Below, piece after piece: positions 53,921 through 64,000 of a stretch of DNA of 64,000 nt. The position numbers and the translations under genes are program-made. How positions within the stretch are numbered: position 1 is the first letter of the stretch; the number at the start of each line of letters is the position of its first letter. A model generated the notes under the pieces. That model did not search any database and was not told the DNA's origin. It saw nothing but the letters and a program-made list of their open reading frames with translations. The stretch is from Asterias amurensis. Lineage: Eukaryota; Echinodermata; Asteroidea; Forcipulatida; Asteriidae. The stretch spans positions 1,713,501-1,777,500 of the forward strand of contig NC_092669.1 of assembly GCF_032118995.1 (NCBI RefSeq). The letters are read 5' to 3'.

Positions 53921-55796
53921 CTTTTGACTTTTACTTTTCATATTTACTCTTTAGTAAGTCGGTTTATCCTCTTACATTGTTATATCACTACAGGTTAAAT
54001 GTTTAATAACTTCTCCTGCATATACAATTCGGACAAGTGTCAAACGTAAATGTTTATTTTCGAATTATAGTTTTTCGGACTTGATAATTATGTTAGGTTG
54101 GACACAATGTGTTGGACATAAGCTTTGCTAGTGTCGAAATGTGCGGTATATGGGCTTTTCTGTAAGCAAAAAAACAAAAAAACATGCTAATCACAGAAAA
54201 GTATTGCTTAACAGAAATAGGTTACCAGCCAAAATTATACTAAGTTAACATGAATGTGACTGGTGTCCAACTCAATTTTTTATTACTGCAAGTTATAGAG
54301 TACAGGAACAGAATTGTGTGCTACACATTAGAAATTAGCTGTGACTGTTATTTGCTTAGCAGAAAAAACTGCTGAGCAAAATTTCTGCTCAACCCTCGAA
54401 CAAGTCACCACTGTGAGACCTCTCACTGACCAATTGGTTTTTCATCTGCCACATCCGGGGATAAAAATCCACTGGACCTGCTATTTCAGTTTATCCTGTA
54501 CTGGGGCATCTGTCAACACCTCAAAGTGGAATCGCAGACTTTGGCGCCCAATTTAGCCTGGGGTTAGAAAAATAAAGCTAGTTAGTACATAAGTGCATGT
54601 CTTGGTGGTTGCTGTCACTAGATAGTTTTTGTATGGTAAAAAAAGTTGTTTTTGTTTCAAAATTAAATAATACCATCCACATCTACTCAGATTCTTATAG
54701 CATCCATAGAAAGTTAGAAAAGGCATAACAAAAATAATTTTTCATATTTCTGAGCTAAATTATTATATATGCACAAAACTCCATTGTGACTGCACTCACT
54801 GAGCCACGATTGCGCGTTGAAAAAACAGGGGTACTTTCCAGGGTTAACGCCTGAAATTGGCCCCTGGGTAACAGATGAGTTAAGTGAACAAGATTATCCC
54901 TTCTTGTTGAGTTTTGGAGCTTCAAGCTGAGGCCTGTTTATCACATCCAAATCCAGAGTGGAACGCTGGGGGTGACCCGAACCAACTTTCCCTCTGGAAA
55001 TAGAACAGCAAAAACAAACAAAAAGTACCTTAGTTTTTGTTGTAATAAGCGAAAGTCATATTTTCTTGCTTTCCATATCATACCACAAATAATCATGCAT
55101 GACTGTTGTTTCAAAATAATGTAATTTTCAAAATAATGTTTTTTTTTTTTTTTTGTACCTTCCATGTGCCTGTAGCAAAGGTTGATAAACTCTTAGTCAG
55201 TACTAGTGTTCTAACAGGTACAGTGCTATAGATAGGGTCAGGGGGCGCGACCTCTGTCGAATTAAGAAAAAGTCGTTCGATGAGATATTATCAAAATTAA
55301 AAAACTGGGGGTTTTTTTGTGTTTTTTTTTTACAATTTGTTGTTGTGTATCTTACCTATAAACTTTTATTAAATGTGCTTTTCTGGTATGTTGATAAGTT
55401 GGTTATATTGTGTTTTGTTTGTGTTAATTTTCTTATTACGCGAATTTGATTTCTCTTTACTAACACCAATTTGTTTTGTATTCAAGTTTTTGTTGTTGTT
55501 GTTGTTGCCGCCGCTGTTGTTGTTGTTGTTGTTGTTTATTGTTGCTGTTGCTGCTGTTGTTGATGCCATGCTGCTTCATTTCATTTTTTGATTTCCAAGG
55601 TAAAAATGTTAAGTTAAAAAAAAGAGAACGATAAAGAAAACATAAATTATACATACACTAATAGGAGAGAGGAGAAGAAGTAGCACCCCTGATGGGTTTT
55701 ACAAAGTAAACTAAACTAATCGAGTTATATCTCCTGATGCCAAAATTTGAGAAACAGGCAATACAAAAGGAATTGTTTTTCTTACTAAAAAACTTA

Positions 55797-55895
55797 CCGC
55801 ATATGGTCTCCACTTCATTAACGCCAAGAAAACTAAGAAGATGAACACCACGCCAAAAGTGAACACTCCAGCTGATACACCGACTATTAGAAGCA
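55797..55895 (-). pseudogene. TM exon relic of a minus-strand receptor
   Basis: On the minus strand the acceptor tttcaccatag is followed by LLLIVGVSAG, VFTFGVVFIFLVFLAL and MKWRPYA, with donor GCG|GTAAGT. The acceptor is phase 1 as in the family; the donor is phase 0, unlike the others. A copy cut short after ~30 bp lies at 45331-45353. It suggests the plus-strand units once carried a divergent minus-strand partner gene. Confidence 0.4.
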
Positions 55896-57433
55896 AACCT
55901 ATGGTGAAATAAAACGACGGTTGTTTAACAATTAATTTGGTTTGATTTCAGGATTATGTCTCATTGGTTAATTCTTTCGAGGTACATCGTGTAATTAAAG
56001 ACACTGGACTGGACACTATTGGTAATTGTCAAAGACCAGTCTTCTCACTTGTTGTGTCTCAACAAATGCATAACAAACCTGTGAAAATTTGAGCTCAATA
56101 GGTCGTCAAAGTTGCGAGATATTAATGAAAGAAAAGACACCTTTGTCACACGAAGATGTGTGCTTTCAGCGATGCTTGATTTCGAGACCTCAAATTCTAA
56201 GTCTGAGGTCTGAAGTCTGTGGAAAATAGCTTCTTTCTCGAAAAGTTCTCCACTTCATGTAGAACCCGGAATTCCCTCGACACGCAGGATATATTGGGTG
56301 CGTTCGTTTAGCTCCCCTGAGTCGACCCCGGTGTGTGGGAGGTTCTTTTTCCAGGACGAACGTGGGTAATTATCTGCACACGTTCGTCCTGGAAAAAAAA
56401 AAGCCACACGACGGGGTCGACCCAGGGAAGCTAAACGAACGCACCCTATGTTCGCAGCGCCGAACTTTGACATTTAACACACCCATAATAATATTTCAAC
56501 AGATGTGACACTTACAATTACCATTACAAAAGAGCACGACGTTTTGCACACGGAACTGTAAAATGGAAGAAAGCAGTATAGAGAGGTCTCGAATTCAATT
56601 CAATTATAGTGAGAAGTTACTTCTTTCTCAAAAACTATTACTTCAGGAGGGAGTCGTGTTTTTTTCTCACAAATCAACAGCTCTCCATTGCTCGTTACCA
56701 AGTACCTTTACTATGCTATACTATAACAACTATTTTGAGTAATTACCAATAATAGTGTCAAGTATCTTTAACATGTAGCTACAGCTTGTGGATGACTTTT
56801 TGGTCTTATGTGCAAAATTTGACACAACATGTAAAGTTTCACCACATGAGTATCTCGTCTGCCAAACGCCCCTTCGGAATACAGGTCTTTCTTTTAAACA
56901 AACATTACAAAGTCTATACCAAGGTACAACTGTCATCGAGATACCATGGGACTGGCGAGTGGGAGAAATATTTTCACATTGTGTTACCACAAACCTGTCC
57001 AAACATTATTAAAGTGCAAACAGTGAATTGTACTTGATTAATGTTAAGTAGGATTTGAAACTTTGCATGGCATGCATGGTGGAAATACGAAATAGAAAGG
57101 TTTGCAGTAACACCATGTAATGATTATCTTTAAAAGAGTTGGGGTGGTTCTGAAAGAAAAACAAGAAAACGGTTTCTTTCGGAACCACCCAAACTCATTT
57201 ATTACATGGTTTTCCTTTTTACCGCAAACATTATTTCTACATTGAATAATATTATAAGGAAGTATGAATGTCACGTAGAAATAAGTCTGACTAAAAATTC
57301 ACCATTGGTCCCTTCTGCAAAGAAAATGCAAAGTCATGTGGGTTCTTTTCTACAAATAAAGCTCAAACGAATCCTGGTATTCCAGTGATCGGTTGAGGCC
57401 GCTAGAGTAACAAAAGAAAACCCTGACAATGCC

Positions 57434-57717
57434 CCTGTCCTTTAGGTACATCTTTTTTATTACATATGCCAGACAAGGTATCTTTGAAAGGACACCTAAA
57501 TCCTTTAGGTGCATCTTTTATATTACATATGCCAGACAATGTATCGTTTGAAAAGACACCTAAATCCTTTAGGTGCATCTTTTGTATTACATATGCCAGA
57601 CAAGGTATCTTTTGAAAGGACACCTAAATCCTTTAGGTACTTCTTTTATATTACATATGCCAGACAAGGTATCGTTTGAAAAGACACCTAAATCATTTAG
57701 GTACTTCTTTTATATTA
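57434..57717. repeat. 66-bp minisatellite, H unit only
   Basis: Four and a half units with 'acacctaaatcctttaggt' (itself palindromic) and 'acatatgccagacaaggt'. It replaces the region that holds the 64-aa ORF in F and G. Confidence 0.85.
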
Positions 57718-57882
57718 GTTGAACAATCAGTACGTTACTCATTGATGAACGCTATAGACGTCAATGGTCAAAGTGTGTTGGATCTTTCTGGATCTTTGGG
57801 CGGAGTCAGCAAAGCAGAGCTTTTTATTGGCCAGGAGCTTAATGAGCGTTGTACGTATACGTGCAAAATGCATGAACACTAA
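57718..57882 (+). other. Ig-like ORF scrap
   Basis: After a possible acceptor (ttttatattag) the frame reads VEQSVRYSLMNAIDVNGQ... and ends in LNERCTYTCKMHEH and a stop. The YTCK ending resembles an Ig F strand. No partner exon is seen. Low confidence. Confidence 0.2.
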
Positions 57883-59007
57883 TGGCGCCAACAGAAAACC
57901 ATATTCAGTTTCCCCCGTTCAATTCTGCACAATCGAAAACGACCGCAATATTTCGAAACTACAACATTATATGAAACCACCATTTCTGGAAGGTGAAGTA
58001 GCCTACAACTAATGCTCGTTGGTTCGTTGGACCCGACACTAGATCATCGGTGTTATGATGGCCAGAAGGGAGCACACAAAACGGTAAAAAAAACAAATTA
58101 AATGCATTTTTAGAAGCTGGCAGGTTCAGATGTGCTAGTAGACGTTCATTCCAGCGCTTTATACTTGATGGTAGGTCTAAAGGTTTAAACCAATCCATAT
58201 AATAATATGTATATATCTAGACACCTCTATGTTCCGACATAATCCAAAAACCTCCGCATATGAAGGGTCATAGGGTTAGGGTTAGAATCGGAACAAAGGG
58301 TCTCACGTAATCCGGAACATAGGTGTTTATAACCGATGAGCTATTGTGCAAGAACAAGTTACGAGTAGTGAGGAACTTCAGCAGCTATCATGCCCTGCCA
58401 AGTTATGGCTTCGACAGTCTTGTACTGGGCCAAATTTCACAGAGCTTATAATAAGCACGGAAATTTGCTTATAGCATGAATTAAATTCCTTCCTTGATAA
58501 AAACAGGATTACCCAACCAAATTTCCATTTGTTGCATAATTGCTTGTTAACTGGTTTTCAGCTGTTGTTTGCTAACCTCTGAAAATCATGTGGATGGTTG
58601 CTAATCCTGTTTTTATCAAGGCAAAAATGTCATGCTAAGGAAATTTTGTGTGCTTAGCAGCTCTATGAAATTGGGCCCTGATTGCCGTGAGTCCGTTTTT
58701 GTCTCGACAAATACAGGGCGTGTTCGTAGCAGGTGCAGTAAAGAAGGCGAGTACGTGAATAAAGTTAACAATTGTGAATATTGAGTATATTGTGACTAAG
58801 CAATATTTAATATGGTGAATAATTTGAATATTGAATATTGTGAAAAAAATAATAACTAATATTGTGAAAAATCAATAAAGTCCGTGAATAATCAAATGGA
58901 TGAAAGTTCAGAATTTAAATGACTGGTCCACGACTCACTATGAACACCACAACAGTGCCCCTTTAAACGGTTACGTGCGAGTGGGTTTTCCCACTTTAGG
59001 CTCAGTG

Positions 59008-59249
59008 TAGTCTTGGCCCAAGACTATGGTGCTTGATTTTGGATAGTGTACTACGCGCGGTTGAATCGCCAAAGCGCGCCCGCCACGGTATGATTTAGTT
59101 AGCTGGACGGCTCGAAATCTAGACTACACGTAGCTTGCAGAGTGACGTCTAGATTTCGAAATCATACCGTGGCGGGCGCGCTTTGGCGATTCAGCCGCGC
59201 GGAAAGTACACTATCCAAAATCAAGCACCATAGTCTTGGACCAAGACTA
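59008..59249. mobile_element. MITE-3 family foldback with 9-bp target duplication, H only
   Basis: It starts TAGTCTTGGCCCAAGACTA and ends with its near complement. Arms of ~87 bp. Flanked by GGCTCAGTG (58999-59007 and 59250-59258). G has one GGCTCAGTG here and no element; F is also empty. Confidence 0.85.
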
Positions 59250-59532
59250 GGCTCAGTGTAGTTTTGACGGATATTTCATTGTGTTGACACACAATGTGAA
59301 CTCGAGAATGGTTTTGGACTGGTGCCAAGATGTCGATAATAGACGCGTACCAGCGTAATGTCATTACTAGTCTTTGCCCAAGACGTAAAGTGATCGAGGC
59401 TGCGCTCGTTGTGGATCAAACTTAATTAACTAGTCATAGATTTTTTTCCTTTTTTTTTCTTTGGGGGGGGGGGGCATCTCCGTTTTAATAAATTATTGGT
59501 ATTGATTTGGTTTCATCCACGTTAACTTATAG

Positions 59533-62500
59533 GTGGCTCGGTTACCTAGTGGTACTCTACTGCATAATGACCAAGGAAATAGCTACCCAACCCGTCTACA
59601 CTTCTGTTACAGGCAAGTATAACAAGTAATCACAGATATTATAAATGTGGTTATACCAGCCTATGATAATGATAAAATTTTGTTTTTGTTTTCCTCAATG
59701 TCCATTGGGTATTTAAGGACAAAGACTTATGGTCAGATTACCGTAATGGTATGTCACAACAGAAGCGCTGAAAAGAGGCTTGTTAAAGAGGCTTTTTATA
59801 GAGGCCTCTATACAATAATGATTTTCTGGCCATTGCTGTTCCGTAGGAAACGCTATTGACGCCCTCATTGTTTCAAATGAGCTAGTTTACCTGCAACTCC
59901 GACAGACACAACGTGTACCGTGTGGAAAGCAGACAGGCTTCACCACTGACGTCACCGCTGCCACGTGGTACGATAAAACAAAAAATGAAATCATTCGATT
60001 TGTAGCAGACCCGATCGACGGGAGCAATTTCACGTCTCCGAAGTACGAAGGGAGGGCTTCATTCACCAAAGGGTTCGACCTGACCCTCAGGGATGTCAAT
60101 GATGGGGATACTGGAAGTTACAAGTGCGAGGTTATCACAGCTACTGATCAAGTGAATTATAAAGTTGAAGTTATCGTTATTGGTAAGTTTTAACCCTTAG
60201 TGCGTTTACACTGCCAGTTAGCAAATGGTTATTTTAGTTTTTTTTTTAGTTACTCTAGAAACATAAATATAGTTTGAGTGGCCAGGGCAAAGTCGTTCAC
60301 CCGCAGGATGTTTGTACACCATAGACTAGTCCGCTGTCTCTAGGGAATTCCCCAATGACTCGTACACAAACAAGCCCACCCATGTAGTTCTCTATTGGTG
60401 AAAACTACTCCGCCTCCGCCGCCCCCCCCCCCCAAATCCCGTTTTGGTGAATAGAACCCAACTGATTGGAAATGTACCGGCCCCGCCAGTGGTTGAAAGT
60501 AAAATCACAACCTTTATACTGATGAAAATTATGTTTTGTTGCTTATAGCTGTTGATGACACAATAAACTATACTCTTTACAGGATCAAAGATTATTAAGC
60601 CTGAAAATCCATCATACCAAAAATATTTTCACACTTCAAAAGGGTCAGTTAAACAACTTGTATCCCATGTATATCATATTAATGTTAATTGGTCACATAA
60701 AATATCCCTGTGTGTGTGACAAAGGCAAATTTGTTTCTTCAAACTTAAAAGCAAGTTACTAACAACTACTTCATTAATTAAAAAAAAAAAAACTATGGCT
60801 TTTTTGAAGATAAACAACTTCCTAAACGCTCAGCAGTGCGATCAGTCTCGCAGCTCCTCCAAGCCGGCAAGAACACCGTCCATTGTCCGGTTTACAACAG
60901 ATCCATCACGAAACCAACCATTTATTACTCAATTCGACGTGACTTCATCAGAAGTTTCACCGAGATCCTGGTTTCCCGCTTCTCAGACGGCTCAGTTTTA
61001 GTGCAAGATTCGACCTTTGACATCCAACGAGACGCCAACTACTCGTTGGTTATCAAAAAGCCAGAGACAGCGCCTGCGGAGATGTTGATATGGTGTCACG
61101 TGTCCTCTGACGTAGATGAGGTCAATCTGATGAGTGGTTTCGTCAATGTTACTCGTGAGTATTGCCTACTACTCGCTTAAGATTCAAAGTTCAAAGTTCA
61201 TTTGTTCACAGCTTGATTTTTTTACAAAGTATACTTTATAGATGGATGTCTTTCAAATGTAATGTTTTAGAGTTTTATCCTTGAATGTATACTTTCATCC
61301 TTGTTCATTTTATCCTTGTATTTTTGTATTTTGTTTGTCAAATTGCCAAATAGATATAGGCCTATAATGATGATAATGATTATTTGTATGAAATATTCAT
61401 GTTAATAGACCTTTATCATGCTGCCTCCATCTTGGTCATTTCGCAATTAGGAACAAGACTAATTTTTTCTTCCAGCTTCCGTTTGGTAACATTGATATCA
61501 ATGATAAAGGTCTATCCTGTGAACTCTCCTACATAGTAGCCTACATACATTTGCGCTTTCTATAAAGTGACCACACAGTGCAGAATTTGTAGGTTAGATT
61601 GGGAGGCTCACTTGTTGCCAAGTGTCTCGCCTAAATTTTCAGAGTCTTGATTTATTCTCTCTCTTCACCCATTTTTCTTTCCAGAATTTCAACCGGCAGA
61701 AACTTCGAATTCTGTTTGGATAGCTCTTGTGTGTTTAGGGGTGATCATTTTAATCATCCTGTGTGTGGCTGCCGTGTTTTACCATAGGAGGAGATGGAGG
61801 CCTGAATCTCCTTCTTCCAGCTCCGAAGAGATGACTCCTATCAACCTAGGCCCAATCAACAACGGTAATTTACTATCAAGTTTGTTTATAGGCACAGTAC
61901 ACTATTGGTAATTACTCAAAACAATTGTAAACATAAAAACTAACTTGGTACAACGTACCAATGGAGAGCTGTAGATATAGTATAAAACTGTTTCCTCTGA
62001 AGTAACGTATTTTTTTTTTAACAGATAATTTCTCACTAAAAAACTTTCAGCCGAATGTGAGTGCGGCACAGGTTTGGGGATTTTTCTGATGTATAGACGA
62101 TATGACCTCTGACGTCACACGAAAACCATAGCATGATTCGCGCGCATACCGCCGGGCAAAACCTTTGTGTTTACTGGCAGCCAGCTAGAAAGTGTATGCA
62201 ATCTTACCATGACTATACGGGTGTTTTTGCCCGGCGAAACATGACTTATACAGTGTTTATTTCAACAGAGGGCGGTTTGAATGTAAACATAGGTCACGTC
62301 GTCTATAAGGCGATGGGACTGAAAATAAAAAAACTCTTACGAGATGGGGACTTGTGTCAAGTCTAGGTCGTTAGTACCCAAGAGTTTTTTTGTATTTTTA
62401 TGGGCTAGCTCATAACAGTTTTTTGGTTTATTCCCTCCAACAGAAAGCTGTGGAGATTACAAACTGAAGCACGTGATTCACAAAGGAGGCAAAGGAAAAG

Positions 62501-63348
62501 TGCTGAATGACTTCTTCTCCTTAAGACTGGTGACGGTTGCGGGTAATGGTGATTTGGTGATGGTAGACGGTGAAGGAATTCGAGTCATGTCAAAGAAATA
62601 CTATAAGACAGTCACGTTCCAGATACGGGCAGATTTAATCAATGAATATGTTGCCATAGCAGCCTCGAAAAGACAAGCTGGGGAAGTACTCGTGGCAAGA
62701 AGGAGCGGCAAGATTTCATGGCATGACAACAGCAGTGGGGAGGAGGTTGAGATCCAAGGTTGCAGCAGTCACCCCCCTGGAGAGATAAGCGATATGGATG
62801 TGGACGATATGGGAACCATATACGTTGCTGACATAGTTAAGAATGTGATTTATTCTTATAGCGTGGATGGGTCGTTCAAGTCAGGGTTTTCAGTTAGAGA
62901 CTCACCGAAGTGTATCAGCGCTTGCGAGGGTGGCATTTTATATGTTTTATCCGGGACTAGGATTAAGAGGGGCGAGGGGTATGACATCGAAGGGGGCACC
63001 ATCAAGAGGTACACCAACGGCACGCGGGATGACTATTACATAAATTGTCCCACAGATATGAATATTGTGACGACTGGTTTGTACTCGAGCAAAACGTCCG
63101 TGTATGTTTTAGCCAAAAGTGCGGGGTCTGATAAAGCTGAAGCAAGCGCCATACTTCAGTTTTCAGCGTCGGATGGTCACCTCCAACGCCGTATCATCGA
63201 AGACTGGCCAGGAATTCTAGGCATAGTTTTCATCAGGGATGATTATGAACTGGCCTTCTTTGATTCCAAAGAAGTAAAAGTTTATGAAAGGCAGAAAGTG
63301 ATGAGGAAAAAGCCAAGAAGAGAAGATAGTTCTTCTCGTATTGTCTGA
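59533..63348 (+). CDS. Receptor copy H: Ig-Ig-TM-propeller
   Basis: Exons: leader 59533-59612 (GC donor), Ig1 59847-60182, Ig2 60810-61154, TM 61685-61864 and propeller 62444-63348. All open and phase-compatible. It is the most diverged plus-strand copy. Ig1 has ATWYDKTKNEIIRFVADPIDG and SYKCEV. Ig2 has one extra residue (RDFIRSFTE). The TM exon is one codon shorter (VFYHRRRWRPE) with juxtamembrane SSSSEEMTPINLGPINN, close to the left-array motif. The propeller starts at ESCGDYKLKHVIHKGGKGK. It lacks the MITE-1 insertion seen in F and G. The first coding exon is not located. Confidence 0.75.
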
Positions 63349-63377
63349 AGGGGGGTGGAAAGAGGAAAGACCCACAA

Positions 63378-63800
63378 CAGAAAATGAAAACCATTTAAAT
63401 TTACACATTTTTAAATACGAACTCTTGGATTTGTTCGCAAATTTTTTAACATTCTAGTAGTTTTCAGCAACCATTATAATTACACAATATAAGCAATTTT
63501 GGATCATACCAGTTGAAAATGAAAATCATTTAAATTTACAATTTTTATATACGAACTCCTGGATTTGTTGTTTTTGTCATCGCAAATGTTTTTAATATTC
63601 TAGAAGCTTTCAGCAACCATTATAAATACACAATATAAACAGTTTTGGATCATACCAGTTGAAAATGAAAATCTTTTAAATTTACAAATTTTTATAAACG
63701 AACTCTTGGATTTGTTGTTTTTGTCATCGCAAAATTTTTAATATTCTAGTAGCTTTCAGCAACAATTATGACACAATATAAACAATTTTGGATCATGCCA
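63378..63800. repeat. Downstream ~140-bp tandem repeat of H (3 units)
   Basis: Units begin near 63378, 63512 and 63661. The flank after it matches that of G to the window end. Nothing else is seen to 64000. Confidence 0.75.
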
Positions 63801-64000
63801 TTTTAACTTTTGACTTTTACTTTTCATATTTACTCTTTAGTAAGTCGGTTTATCCTCTTACATTGTTATATCACTACAGGTTAAATGTTTAATAACTTCT
63901 CCTGCTTATACAATTCGGACAAGTGTCAAACGTAAATGTTTATTTTCGAATAATAGTTTTTCGGACTTGATAATTATGTTAGGTTGGACACAATGTGTTG

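Larger units (their letters stand above)
53921..59007. other. Intergenic region G-H
   Basis: Mostly noncoding: 'gctgagcaaaatttctgctc' repeat (54.36 kb), an imperfect TTG/GCT microsatellite (55491-55565), the minus-strand TM relic (55797-55895), a MITE-1 fragment (56010-56240), MITE-4 (56296-56446), MITE-6 (57100-57235), a 66-bp minisatellite (57434-57717), an Ig-like ORF scrap (57718-57882), inverted-arm sequence (57974-58090) and MITE-5 (58437-58678). Confidence 0.5.

Overview
The window looks like nuclear DNA of a marine deuterostome, most likely an echinoderm and perhaps a sea star. It has intron-rich genes, no operon-like packing, many palindromic non-autonomous DNA transposons, (TAA)n microsatellites and an R2-superclade LINE. 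The sea-star guess rests on my memory of similar repeats in such genomes and is not proven here.

The main content is a multigene family of single-pass membrane receptors. All eight copies end in one long exon of about 290-305 codons that reads as a six-bladed NHL-like beta-propeller and would lie in the cytoplasm. Five copies (A-E) lie on the minus strand from 5.3 to 33.5 kb. Three copies (F-H) lie on the plus strand from 39.6 to 63.3 kb. F, G and H look intact, with five recognisable exons each: a hydrophobic leader exon, a V-set-like Ig exon, a second Ig-like exon, a TM/juxtamembrane exon and the propeller exon. All internal junctions are phase 1. Copy E instead has a leader exon followed by a Thr/Pro-rich repeat stalk, then the same TM and propeller module. 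For A-D I find only TM and propeller exons. The TM exons of C and D, and one of those in B, share an in-frame stop before the helix.

Layout: 0-5.2 kb, a 5'-truncated LINE and a full-length LINE with an open 1136-aa ORF, both ending in (AAT)n. 5.3-33.5 kb, tandem minus-strand units of 5.6-7.4 kb (A to E); C and D are nearly identical and B is a hybrid. 33.6-39.6 kb, the divergent intergenic centre, rich in foldback elements. 39.6-64 kb, plus-strand units F, G and H of about 9-10 kb, each followed by about 140-bp downstream tandem repeats whose number varies.

Comparing the paralogous units gives filled and empty sites for several mobile elements: a TTAA-flanked MITE, a TAG...CTA-ended MITE family with 9-bp target duplications, and a very short (TAA)n-ended insert. 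It also shows a homogenised tract of about 2 kb between F and G that stops at the first Ig exon. One working model is a receptor set in which a common cytoplasmic propeller is joined to different ectodomains (Ig or mucin-like), as in paired or recognition receptors. The ligand and signalling partner cannot be read from the sequence.
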